A DNA stretch of 64,000 nt from NCBI GenBank assembly GCA_037447655.1, contig JBBHKE010003160.1:126001-190000 (forward strand), written 5' to 3'. Origin of the DNA: Zygnema cylindricum (lineage: Eukaryota > Streptophyta > Zygnematophyceae > Zygnematales > Zygnemataceae). The notes under the pieces were generated by a model. It saw only the letters and a list, made by a program, of their open reading frames with translations. It had not been told where the DNA came from and did not search any database. A program made the translations under genes and the position numbers. Shown one piece after another: positions 22,265 to 33,239 of the stretch (positions are counted from its first letter, which is position 1; the number at the start of each line of letters is the position of its first letter).

Positions 22265-23240
22265 CGTTAACACGTCACAGACCACCCTCACGGATCCTGG
22301 TGTTTAACGGGCAAAGGTATTTCTTTTGGGCGGAATAACTAAGTCGTACCGCAAGCAAGTGAAATTGTATGATGAGGTTTCCGGTGTTCTTCTGGATACT
22401 GATCCTGATTTTGATAAGAAAAATGAGGATGCTTTGCACGCTCTTAAACAAATCTTATCAAAAGATATGAACATGGAATATATCAATATCCCTATGGCGT
22501 CTGAAATAAGGCAAGACTTAAAGGAATCTTATGTGTTAGCTAGTGAGCAAAATGAGGATATAACTGCTGGAAAAAATTGGGATTATATGTATATAAGGGG
22601 GATAAGAGCTCATATTGTAACGGCTTGAAACATTTTTTGTCTAAAAATCCATGTTACGGGGGGGATTTTCCTCCCTATCATCAAACAATGATTTTAATGA
22701 TGGGCTACCTACTGAATATGGAGGAGTTGCGGAACAGTTAAAGAGGTTAGAGAAGAGTAATTATAAACCTGCGCAAAGCTTATATCCTAGAGGAGGAAGC
22801 CTTTCGGTCGCGTAAGTGGTGGATGTCGGCGGTAACTAGTACTCATACTTATAGAAGCTGGATTCTCGGAAAAAAAATTTCACCCCTAATCCAAAATAGG
22901 CAATATATAGGTGTGTCTTACTTTAGTCAAGGTCATGTTTTTCGGTTGTGTCCGGCTTTTATAAAAGCATGTGAAAAATGAATTTATCGTGCGGGATGGA
23001 AGGTGCGGTCGGAGGATTCTTCATCTAAGATGGCGACATCAAAATTGTTTGTTACAAATGCGGCGTTCTTTGCAAGTGATGAGACGCAACAAGACGATTC
23101 ACCAAAGGAAAACGATGATGTGGTCGCATTTCTGCAATTGGATGATAATGAATTATTTGCTCTCGCAAAGGATCTCATGGAGTGGCCTCAAGAAAAATGG
23201 TGGATGATGGGCTCCAGATGCTCTTCCCACATGTAGAGCT
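22214..23240 (+). pseudogene. D2 gag and protease remnant
   Basis: Starts inside the LTR, crosses the LTR end and continues as RILVFNGQRYFFWAE, with a TAA just after the LTR end. The gag body is open at 22326-22628 (SGVLLDTDPDFDKKNEDALHAL, DYMYIRGI), the same layout as family C gag. The protease site near 23200 is destroyed: only GSRCSSHM remains where DSGASSHM is expected, so no catalytic Asp. Frames are scrambled between 22630 and 23000. Confidence 0.78.
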
Positions 23241-24560
23241 GCGCTTATTTCAAAACACTCACTTCAATTCCCACACGCCGATTTTAATATGCGGATGACA
23301 ACCGTGTGGAAGAAACACCTAATGGAAACGTGGAGTTAGCTTGTGACATCAATGGTCAAGTTGTGAAAAGAACATTGCATGATGTTCTCTATATTCCAAA
23401 GTTTCAGAATAATTTGTTTTCCACTTGGCTGAAATGAAAAAATTTGAAATTTTGCAAAAGAATGGGAAAAAAATAGTGAGCAAAGATGGAAGGGTAGCAT
23501 TTGTAGGAACTAGAGGCCGAAACTTATTGAACCGGATAGAAATGGCTAATGAAATTGATTTTGCATACTCCAGTGTCCTTTCGGAAAAAAATTTGTGGCA
23601 TAAGAGACTCGGTCACGTTTATCATGAGAGACTTGATAATATAGTAAACAAAAATATGATAGATGGTGTCAAATTAGGCCAAAAGGAATCCCATGTATGT
23701 GATGGGTGTGCATTGGGAAAGCTTCATAAATTACCCCTACCTCAAAATGCGGATAACCGGGCTACGGATCTGCTGCAAATTATTCATTCGGATGTGTGGG
23801 GACCATCAACAGTCCCTTCCCACAGTGGAAGCCGGTTTTTGGTCACCTATACTGATGATTTTCCGATATAGCAAGGTTTATTTTATGAAGGAGAAAAGTG
23901 AAGTGCTCACTCACTTCAAACATTTTCGGGTGTGGGCGAAAAAGCTTTATGGGAAGAAGATCCTCTCCTTTCGGTTGGAAAACAAAGGTGAAAATACATC
24001 ACATGCATTTTCAAACTATCTAAAGGAAAACGGAATTTCCCGACAATTTACAGTAACCTATACTCCTGATCAAAACGGAGTATCAAAAAGACTTAACTGA
24101 ACTTTAACAGTAAGTGCAAAATCTAAAATGTTAGATAAAGGGATAGATTTTAAGTTTTGGGGTGGGGTTTTCTCTTATGCCTATTATATAAGAAATAGAG
24201 TAGAAACTAAAGCAGTGAAGGGAAAAACACCAAATGAAGTGTGGACAGAGAAAAAGCCTCATGTTAGTGAATTTCGGGTTTTTGGGAGCAAGTGTTTTAT
24301 TTTAGATTATCTACCTATTTTTAAGATTAGTACAAAATCGATTCCCGGGATTTTTATGGGATATGATGATGAGTCCTTCGGGTATAGAGTATACAATACA
24401 AATAGAATGAGTCCTTCGGGTATAGAGTATACAATACAAATAGAAAAACTCTTCAAGTTGTTAGGAATATTCTGATTAAAGAAGAAAGTCAATCGGTTGA
24501 TATTTTTGGCATGACAAAAATTGAGAAAAGTGCCGAAATCCAATAATACTTAATATTTAA
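23241..24560 (+). pseudogene. D2 integrase (broken)
   Basis: Open parts at 23425-23871, 23693-24100 and 24128-24475. Zinc head LWHKRLGHVYHERLDN ... CDGCALGKLHKLPLP is intact. In the core, the second Asp site reads RLENKGENTSH (SDNGGEY expected) and the Glu site reads NGVSKRLN, so two of three catalytic acids are gone. A 40-bp stretch (GAGTCCTTCGGGTATAGAG...) is duplicated at 24370-24440. Confidence 0.85.
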
Positions 24561-24715
24561 AAATGTTTCTTTTACATCTCCCACCTCATCTTCTCCTATA
24601 TCTACTCTAGACACTCAAATTGTCCAAGATACTCGTCATTCACCTCCACCTCCTTCTCCTCTAGGGCAACCTACGTAACCAACATTTCCAACCTTATATT
24701 TACCAAGGGGAAAAA

Positions 24716-24960
24716 GGCAAAGCAGGAGGTTGTAAGGCAGCAAAGCTGCGCTACTAAGCTGCCAGTATGCAAAGCTGCAAAGGGAAGAAGCTTTCCTGGT
24801 AAGCTGCGAATCTGCAAAGTTGCAAAGCGGTGAAGTTGCGCTACTAAACTCTGAAGCTGCAAGGCTGCAAAGGTGCTCTGCTAAACGGCGAAGCTGCGAG
24901 GCAGCGAAGTCGCGAAGCTCTGAGACTGCGAAGCTGCAAAAATGCAATGCTGCAAAGTGA
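24716..24960. repeat. GCTGC/GCAAAG-rich low-complexity stretch
   Basis: About 245 bases of imperfect repeats built from AAGCTGC and GCAAAG blocks. It sits in the connection region between D2 integrase and RT, where other copies have only a short linker. Related GCTGC-rich blocks occur in the C2 LTRs (48170-48290, 54300-54360) and in the D LTR (21410-21510). Confidence 0.85.
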
Positions 24961-25319
24961 ACTGGTTGAGCATGCTTTGTTCTCTACCAACACGATAGAA
25001 CCGGCCACCATACAAAAGGCGTTTTAAGCTCTAGAAAAAGATCAATGGATCTCCGCAGCAAATGATGAAATGCGATCAATGATCGAGACTCACACTTGGG
25101 AGCTTGTAGAACTTCCGCCGGACCGAAAGGTAATTGGTTATAAGTGAGTCTTCAAAGTTAAGCTGAATTTGGATAATTCCATTGAAAGATGTATAGCAAG
25201 ACTTGTTGCAAAAGGCTATAGTCAGAAGGAGGGAATTGACTATGAGGAGACTTTCTCTTTAGTTGTCCTGTTTCAAACTATTAAAAAATTTCTCTCTTAA
25301 GCAGCCAAGATTTGGAATT
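24961..25319 (+). pseudogene. D2 N-terminal RT, cut by an A' LTR
   Basis: MRSMIETHTWELVELPPDRK and [26 protein letters not shown] are readable with stops. It ends at GGAATT (25314-25319), where the A' LTR starts. D1 at 20093 begins with GAATT and continues the same RT sentence, so the break here and the start there are two sides of one insertion site. Confidence 0.83.
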
Positions 25320-26326
25320 TGCAATTCTGTGTCCACTAGTGGACTATAGAATTCAGAAAGCCTCTAAATAGTTTTTAACTAACCCACTTCAAGCCACAAT
25401 CACTGCTGCTCAACAAGGCAAATTAAAAGTTTGACTGCGCCCTTGTGCATCATGGACTCCCCTAAGTGTGTGTCAAAAATAATCATTCAAAACGGCCAAC
25501 TAGCCGATTAATTATGAGGTGGCAAAGATGGCAAGTTTATATAAACTCTCAAACAGAAAGAGGTCACTACCTACCAAATTCCCTAAGTCCTAAACCCCTC
25601 TCACAACCCCTATCTACTGACGTACGGACCAATCAAATGACTGTAGGGTACACAAAGGTAAAACTACCAATGTACTTTCTATACGGCATGTGTACGACAA
25701 GGCCATTGAGTGGACGCGTGTCCACTTATAACTCGCCCTTATGTTCTCGGGAATTCATGCGACCAAATGTCATCCCTCCACGTGGCGCTACGTCATACAA
25801 CGTCAAAAAACACCAAAGTGACCATTCCGCGATCTCGGCAATGATATACGTTGTCGAATTAAATCCAACAATAAATGTCGGCTGCCGAAACAAATGTCTG
25901 ATTAATTTGTTTTGTGTGAGATAATGTTCGTATTATATAACACTTTGTTCTATGTTCTCTCGTTCATCATTCCGTTAATTGAATTCATAAATTTAACATA
26001 GTTTAAATAATTATCAAACCAAATCTATCATAACGGACTTCTACGACTGACTGGTTAGAGCTAACGGCTACGTCGCGCTCTGCCGTTCAGAGGTTCGAGT
26101 TCTGCTGGACTAAACCTTTTGTTGAGAGTGACATATATCACTCATTAGTCTTGCTTGCTGAGTTAGGACAGCCATGGCTCAACCACCCTCTCTATCCCTC
26201 AGTGACTACAACAAGTATGGTGGGTAGAGAGAGGAGGTGGAGGAAGGTTGTCCGCCTTTTTCTTTTCCTATTTGTACTGAACTATTTAGACCTAGAAAAT
26301 ACCATATAAATCTAATATTTTCAACA
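25320..26326 (-). repeat. Family A' LTR
   Basis: 1007 bp, minus orientation, TGTTGAAAAT...GAATTGCA. It has a G-box (25778-25785), TATA (25536-25545 region) and an antisense tRNA-like block. Left flank GAATT has no copy on its right (CTCAA) but matches the right flank of the LTR ending at 20092. Confidence 0.9.
26038..26120 (+). other. tRNA-like block (antisense to LTR)
   Basis: A-box-like GACTGGTTAGAGC (26049-26061), B-box-like GGTTCGAGTTC (26092-26102), T4 at 26117-26120. Confidence 0.65.
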
Positions 26327-26425
26327 CTCAAATATGATATAAATCCAATGTTTTTAACACTCCCTTTTTTTTCTAGTCTAACTTTAACTTAAGTCCACAC
26401 TTTTCTCCACAATATTTTAACTTCT
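26327..26425 (-). pseudogene. Short family A 3' end (LTR start, PPT, RNase H tail)
   Basis: Read on minus: the tail of RNase H (KYCGEKCGLKLKL), a polypurine tract and about 30 bases of an A-type LTR start (TGTTAAAAACATTGG). It sits against the LTR at 25320-26326, so two LTR starts are in tandem here. It is a remnant of an A element. Confidence 0.75.
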
Positions 26426-27190
26426 ACTTCAGTAGCAGAAATGACGAAAGGCGGTGCATAAAAGGGCCACGGATTTGCTGCAAATAATTCATTCGGATTT
26501 ATGGGGACCGTCAAAAGTCCCTTCACTCAGTGGTAGCCGATTTTTGGTCACTTTTACCGATGATTTCTCAAAATATAGTAAAGTTTACCTTACGATGGAG
26601 AAGATTAACACTTCAAGCATTTTCGAGTTTGGGCGGAAAAGCTTTACAAGAAGTCGATTCTTTCCCTTTGGTCCGACAACGAAGTGAATATATTTCCAAT
26701 GCATTTTCTCATTATTTAAAAAAAAATGTCATCTCTTGTCAATTTAGAGTTTCCTTTACTCCAGAGCAAAACGGAGCATTTGAAAGACTTAATTGAACTT
26801 TAACGGAAAGTGCAAAATCTATGATGTTAGAGAAAGGGATAGATTTAAATTTTGGGGTGAGGCTTTCTCTTGTGCTTTTTATATAATGAATAGAATAGAA
26901 ACTAGTGTAGTCAAAGGGGAAACATATTACAAAGTGTGAACAGGAAAGAAACCTAATGTTCGTCACTTCTAGGTCATTAGTAATAAATGTTTTATTTTAG
27001 ATAATCGTCCCATTTCTAATCTTAGTCCAAAATCTTTTCCCGGGATATATATGGGTTATGATGATGAGTCCGTAGGCTATAGAGTGTACAATACGGATAG
27101 AAAACTCTTCAAGTTACTAGAAATAATCAGGTTAAGGAAGAGAGTTAATCGGTTCACGTTTTGGCAATGACAGATTCTGAAAAAATACCA
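26426..27190 (+). pseudogene. D3 integrase fragment (5'-truncated)
   Basis: Starts inside the integrase after the zinc head: RATDLLQIIHSDLWGPSKVPS (open 26454-26687), then AFERLN and a decayed C-terminal part with several frame changes. Compared with D2 the whole LTR, gag, protease and zinc head are missing. Confidence 0.82.
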
Positions 27191-28974
27191 AAATTTAAGA
27201 ATATGTAATTTTTGAAAATCTTCCTCTTTCTTCTTCTACAATTTTTTCCTCAATGGATGGAGGATGACCTCTTATTCTTACTTCGGACAATCTGGATGTT
27301 GAGCTTTTACACCATATTTGACATCCTCCACCTCCTCCTCCTCCACCTCCTCCTCCTCCACCTCCTCGGCAACGGACACGTATGGCTTCTCACTTTTAGC
27401 CTCAGATTTTCTAGGGAGATGAAGGAAATAAGGCTACGTGGCACTATGCCAAGTGAACAGGTGGAGCTTCCTCTATTTTTGCCCGTACGATGGAACCAGT
27501 CACCATACAGGAGATTTTTTCAACTTCGGAAAAGCATCAAGGGATTTCCCCGGTGAATGACAAAATGAGATCGATAATAGAGGCTCAAACTTGGAAGCTT
27601 GTTGAGCTTCCGCCGGATCAAAAGGCAATCTGTTGTAAGTGGGTCTTTAAAGGTAAGTTCAATCCAAATAATTCTATTGAATAATTTAAGGCTAGGCTTG
27701 TTGCAAAAAACTGTAATCAAAAAAAGGGAGTTGACTATAAAAAGACTCTCTCTGGTTGTACGGTTTCCAACTATTAGAATTTTGTTGTCTTTAGCAGCCA
27801 TTGAGGATATAGAATAACATCAAATGGTTGTTAAGACGATTTTCTTACATGGATACTTAAAGGAAGTGATTTATATGAGGCGCCCTAAAATTTGTTCAGA
27901 GACCGGAAAAGAAAATCTGGTCAATAAGCTTTTGAAATCTCTGTACGGTTTGAAGCATGCACCAGTGCAGTGGAATCTGAAATAAGATGATTTTCTAGCT
28001 AGTCTCAGTTTTGTAAAAATAGAGGCACTATTGAATTCAAGATTTGGGATGAAAGATTTAGGAGAGGCAAAGTATATTTTTGTAATTGAAGTAAAAAAGG
28101 ATAGAGATATAACAATAATTTATTTAACGCAGCGAGAAGCAATTTGGAATATGATTGAAAAGTTTGGCATGGTAGAGGCAAAGGGAATTGCTACTCCCAT
28201 GGAATTTAAGCAAAAGGTTGAAGGTATAGAGACTGATGGAGGAGTCATTTTTGATGACATCTTCAAATCAAGGGAGGCAGATTCTATGGATGCCATTCTA
28301 TACTGTCATATTATCAGTAGCCTAATCTACTTCAATATCTACACACAGTCAGATATTGCGACATCAGTTGGTGCTTAAGGTCGAGTTTACAAAATCCGAG
28401 GAGATCGGATTTGGAGGCACCAAAGAGGGTTCTTCGGAACCTTGCAGAGACACGGAATATGCGACTTTCTCTCGGTGTAGTTGAAAACAAAATTTGGACT
28501 AAGAGCAATGCAAGCTACGGAGACATGTCAAGCCTCTAGTCCATCACCGAACTGATTTTGAAGATTGGAAGTGGAACATGCTGCTGGAGAAAAAAGCTAC
28601 AAAAAGTCATAACTCATTCTACAATAGAGGTTGAATACATGGTAGCAAGCTTAGATGTCAAGCAATTACTATGGGTAAAGTCTCTTATTCAAGAACTTCA
28701 TTTCATGAAATTTGGACCTCAAATAGTGCGGTGTGACTACTAGGCAGCTATAGCAATTGCATCTAGCCCAAGTCATCACTTCAAAAGAAAACACATTTAT
28801 ATCAAGCTGCACTTTCTAAGTGAGTGGTGATGAACACAATTTATAACTGAATTATCTGTCGGATGAGAAGATAGAAGCCGATATGATGACTAAGCCTCTA
28901 CTTGCAACTAAATTGCAATTTTGTAGAGAGGAATGTTGACTTAGTGGTTGAGAGAGTCTAAAGGTTTAGGGGAG
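27191..28974 (+). pseudogene. D3 RT (YVDD deleted) and RNase H
   Basis: RT start KMRSIIEAQTWKLVELPPDQK (27490-27684), then LSLAAIEDIE and the LKSLYGLKHAP block. At about 28020 the text jumps from the thumb-side FVKI to NSRFGMKDLGEAKYIF, so the palm block with YVDD has been deleted. RNase H: STIEVEYMVAS and, at the third acid, RCDY followed by a stop. The polypurine tract TTTAGGGGAG (28965-28974) meets the LTR. Unlike D1/D2, no LTR interrupts the RT here. Confidence 0.83.
27323..27368. repeat. CCT/CCA microsatellite
   Basis: A run of (CTC)n/(CCTCCA)n in the D3 connection region, which would code for proline or leucine depending on frame. Confidence 0.9.
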
Positions 28975-29635
28975 TGTTGTTTTGAAAACCGTTAGTCCTC
29001 TTTATATCTAGTGTGTGAGAAATAGATTCAAGACTTAGTCACTTTTGTGTATAGACTGAATTATAGTAGAGAAGTGTTAGAGTGGTATGTAACTCCGAAG
29101 GGAGTACACAAGCTTGGTACACTCCAAGGACACGTGTCAGTCCGTGAGACGGCGGACACAATAAGCCGTCTTTTTGGAAATGAAATATTGACTGCGTAGT
29201 CATTTTAGGTACTTATCATTTTGGCGGCAATCAAATTTAAGTTTGATGTAAATATTATCATCAATTAGGGTTTAGGGCTCTATAAGACTCTTGTATATAT
29301 CGTACTTGGATTACTCTTATAGGTAGGATTTCCTTGTGTGGAAAACATGTGCAGTTTTTGGGGTTTAACAAATAAACAAATCAATGTGATCTTTTCGCAT
29401 AACTGTTTGAAATTTTGCATGTGGGTTTTTTGTGTTATTCTTTTTACTTTGGCAAATTTGCAAACCTAGGATGTGTCTAGTTTGCTTAATACTTCATTGT
29501 GAAGTCAGCTTAAGACTTCATTGTGAAGTCAGTTGTTTATGGGTTTATCGTGAGGGTTTCCTACTGTGTACCAGTGTTATTATTATGGCAACTATTGGTG
29601 CTTCTTCTACTTCTTCTGTGACACCTGCTACCTCA
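28975..29635 (+). repeat. D-family 3' LTR, contains a second gag start
   Basis: 661 bp, TGTTGTTTTGAAAACC...ACCTCA, shorter than and divergent from the D LTR at 21366. Near its end an ATG at 29585 opens MATIGASSTSSVTPATS, 17 codons to the LTR end, exactly the same length as in the LTR at 21366. After the LTR the sequence changes to an unrelated element, so this gag start leads nowhere. Confidence 0.78.
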
Positions 29636-31277
29636 TTACAATAGCGATTCCATCTAAGATCTCTCGACGAGAGAGGGAAAAGGTCGAGTTGCAAGACATG
29701 ATGGCCGCTATGATGAAGAAGATATTTGTTGCCTTCATGGCTTAAATGAAATCGCAATTCACCGGAATGGCAAGGATAGCCGTTCACTTGTCGTCGTTGG
29801 CCGACTGATTCTTCTCTGATTCTGTTGTCAAACAACAAGCATCTACATTACATAAGGACTTAAGGACTTCCCTGATCACAATCGGGAAAGAAAACTATAG
29901 AATTCTAGAATTCCACTTTTGTTAAAAAAAGAGAATCTCTCGCCTCTACCATACACAACTTCCTCCATTGCGGTTGAAGCCCTCACTATTGTCAATGCCA
30001 CCATCCATGGGGCGCACTAGGTCAAAGAACGGCAAAGCATTCTTTAATCCATGATAGATAACGTTCGCAAAGCCTCTCCTCTTGTCAATATGGTTCCTAA
30101 ATCAACACCTCTTGTTCTTGAGCTCCCCGCAACTGCCACGTTGAGAGCTCTGTAGCTGAACCGTAGTTTGTTGGTTATTCACCCCGCTACCGCGGATGAA
30201 AGACGTAACCTAGACCCTCATATAAGCTTCATAGACAACTCTCAAAAGTCATTCTTTGTCGATGGTGTCGCTCCTTCTCTCCCTCTCATGGAAACCACAG
30301 CCAAACAGGTGATCCTCGGATCCGGATTTGCACTCAAGCTTGGTCTGACCGCAGAAAAGTTTCACGCCACCGCAAAACAACTCCTCATTTCAGCCGGTAC
30401 CATGTAACCAATGCTTGGAATCAACAAAGACACGCTCGTCTTTCTGTTTAAAAATGGAACGGAGGGTGAGTCCGTAGAGGTTTTTGTCCAAGCATTGGTC
30501 ACAAAATATAACGACTTGAAATGCTTAGTTAGACTGGAAGTTATCTTCCCAATCGGTGGAGGAGTAGATATGCATGATCAAATCTTCTTCTACCATCCCT
30601 CTTACTTTTCGGGATGTAAAATCTGCCTTCCACTTATCTCTGCCCGCATACCATAGCCCACTATAGCACAATTAGCTTTCGCTCTTCCGGCATTTATCGG
30701 TCTCACCATTAGAGAAGACATTTGAAACTCTCTTTCCGCAAAAATGTTCCTTCCGGACAGCCATTCATTAACGAAAATTTCCAATGAGTGCGGTTTTCCC
30801 ATCGACTCGGTTGATTTCTTAGACATTTTGGACTATTATGTCTCCACAGACATTCTCTCTGTGGTGGACATGGACACTAACCGGGTGTTGAGTGTGCATA
30901 GGGCAATTTCGTGGACATTTGGAGGTCCAGGGTTCCACATAAAGTGCCTCGCTCCACATTTCTCTTTCGAGCTGGCGTAGCATTGATAGTGTCATGGTTG
31001 TCCAATGCTTTCGATTATGTTGGCTAGCTCTTCAGGAGGCTAAGAAGCTGGGTGGGGGAATTATTAGGTTTATGTCACGTCTAGGAAGTAATCTTTGGGT
31101 CACTTATATCTATTCTTTGCCATGGTGTATATACCATTTGTCCATCCATATTCATTTTCGTTTGTATATATGTGTGTGACCATGAGTTTGTTGGTTATGA
31201 TGCATGGTTTCCTTACTTCTCTCTCATGCATGATAGCTATCATACCCTTGGTATTGGATGCACGCGTGCACGATTTT
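29636..31277 (+). pseudogene. Unrelated gag with retropepsin-like domain (relic)
   Basis: From about 29698 a gag-like reading (ELQDMMAAMMKKIFVAFMA), then from about 29940 one frame runs to 30980 interrupted mainly by stops. It includes FFVDGVAPSLPLMETTAK, VILGSGFALKLGLTAEKF and LVFLFKNGTEGESVEV. The layout recalls the aspartic-protease domain of gag-pol proteins common in non-seed plants; the expected DSG is GSG, so it is dead. The last part (SVDFLDILDYYVSTDIL) I do not recognise. Bases 31000-31277 are non-coding. Confidence 0.6.
31090..31215 (+). repeat. Dispersed repeat R, copy 1
   Basis: About 125 bases (TTTGCCATGG..., TTGGTTATGATGCATGG, TTCTCTCTC) closely match 46638-46762. The flanks differ. 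Nature unknown; perhaps an LTR or leader piece of another element. Confidence 0.8.
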
Positions 31278-32265
31278 TGTTGTTTTAAAAGCTTTATCCT
31301 TAGTAGATAGAGCTGTGAAGGGAGATTTGTCGCTTAGAATATTTTTGGATTAAAGATTGGTGTAATACTTACCTCAAATAGTGTGATAGTAAAGAAGTTA
31401 CTCTACGAGTATTTGTACGATCACATAGAGAAGCGTCAACGTTTCAGACTATGCAAGGAAAGCGGAATGGACCTGGACACATGGCATCTATCAGACGAGT
31501 GAATTCAGGAAATCGGGCGGACGGAAAATGAACTGGACATCTAGGATTTCAAATGTATAAAGCAAAAAACCAGGCGTTGATTACGATCACACTGACAGCT
31601 GGAAATTGAGTGGGGACCACGGATGACGTGGTGCTTCGTAAGCACCCTAGATATTCGTAGAAAACATACCAAAGCAGGCTGGACACATCTACAGTTGCTA
31701 ACTAAGCAAACCAATTTTGGTGTATGACTTCAATTTGTAAATACCTGATACAACTAGATTTTGTTCCTTAGAGGATTAGGATATAGTGTTTCACTATGTA
31801 GTTTTAGGCTAGTTCCAGTTTGGTTTTTAGAGGTACCCATAGTACATTGACGTACAATTTTTGTATTTTATCACATTATAGTACAGTACTACAGTGCCAG
31901 ATGTTATTTGCTGATTTGTTTGCTAGCAGTAGACACACTTTAAGAGTATAAGCTTAGGACTAAGTAAAATTGTTTTGTATCCAGTTTTGGGAATATGGGA
32001 ATTTAAAAGGAAGTTTTCAGGAAACTTAGAGCTCTTATATCTTATGGCTTAGTTGGTCACTTTTGCTCTAATTTTGGGAATTAACACTTTGTTTGCTAGT
32101 CTATTTATGTGCCAATTCTAGGGGTAATTTGATTTGTGAGTCAGGTTTTATAGTGTGTAAAAAAGGTGGTGTTTGTGAGGAATTCTTGTGAAGCTTCTGC
32201 TTGAGTATGTCTACTTCTACTACTACTGCTGTAGCTTCACCTGCACCAGTTGTCATAGAACAACA
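31278..32265 (+). repeat. 5' LTR of C1, contains gag start
   Basis: 988 bp, TGTTGTTTTAAAAGC...GAACAACA. The gag ATG is at 32207, 59 nt before the LTR end, and is followed by MSTSTTTAVASPAPVVIEQ. This LTR lacks the tRNA-like block found in families A, B and E. Confidence 0.88.
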
Positions 32266-33239
32266 CATTATGGGCTTGTCTTTAAGAATTCTTGTGTTTG
32301 ATAGACACAAATATGCTTACTGGGCAGACATGTTTGAGTCTTACTTTGAAACTGCAGGTTTACTGGAAATTTTGGATGGATCACTTGATGAAGCTGATCC
32401 AACTTGGGCAAAAAAGAATTCGCAAGATCGGAATGCTCTCAAACTATGTCTTTCGAAAACATAGTTATGTCACGAATCAAGATGAAAAAGGAGATTAACA
32501 TCTGGATATCACCTAAGGTGTCTTATGAGAAGGCAAATGTTGAAGAAGAACTTCTATTGGCAGGAAAAATCTGGGACTACAAATACTCAGTGGGAACAAT
32601 GGCCGAGAATACAGATAAATTGAGAGCTTTTATTGATGCACATGCTTATGCTGATGGCTCTTTCTTAAGTTCTAGCAAGCTGCTTTGATCATTAGAAGTC
32701 TTCCTAACAAAATGAAAGATGCGTCTGTTGAACTGAAAAAGTATGATAAAGCTAGCTGGACACTTTGGTTAGCTATTAATATTATTATAGAAGAGGAGGT
32801 TATGTTAAAGATGCTCAATGGAGAAAAGCAAGTAGTGGCCTTTAACACAGATTTTGATAGGACAGGTTAGTTTAACAAGCAGAGAACTCAGTTTAATCAA
32901 CAAAGGAATCAGTTTAACCCAAATTAGGGTTAGTCTAAACAGTTTAGTCAAAGGCAAAATAGACTGTCTTTTACTACTTTTTTTGGTTGTTCAGAGAGAG
33001 GTCATGGATATATATACTGTGCTAAACTGAAAAAGGCAAATGAGACAAGATTATATAGGCGGAGTTGGCAGCAAAGTCAGTTTAACCAGGGCTTTTCTGG
33101 TCATCAGCTACAAAACAAATCATTGTATTCTTCATCTGTCTTTCAGGAAGATGAATCTTTGACCTTCAATGAGCAGGATGACTCGGAGTTATTTGCAATT
33201 GCGGCGACAACATAGGGCTCAAAGGACGCCGCATAGATT
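32207..33239 (+). pseudogene. C1 gag (starts inside the LTR)
   Basis: Translation starts in the LTR, crosses the LTR end at 32265 and reads through the primer-binding site (TTATGGGC at 32268-32275, coding IMG). It continues ILVFDRHKYAYWADMFESYF to a stop at 32462, then in a second frame (KANVEEELLLAGKIWDYKYS) and a third (SLPNKMKDASVELKKYDKA). The knuckle near 32975-33020 has lost its first Cys (FFGCSERGHGYIYC). At least two frameshifts. Confidence 0.85.
32266..32279 (+). other. Primer-binding site of C1 inside gag
   Basis: CATTATGGGCTTGT directly after the LTR. It shares the core TTATGGGC with the half-tRNA site of A1. It is also coding, in frame with the gag that began upstream. Confidence 0.6.

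Noticed and set aside
30744-30980. Cytosine methyltransferase-like or other enzyme domain after the gag-protease relic
   Set aside because: A faint resemblance only; no catalytic motif could be seen.
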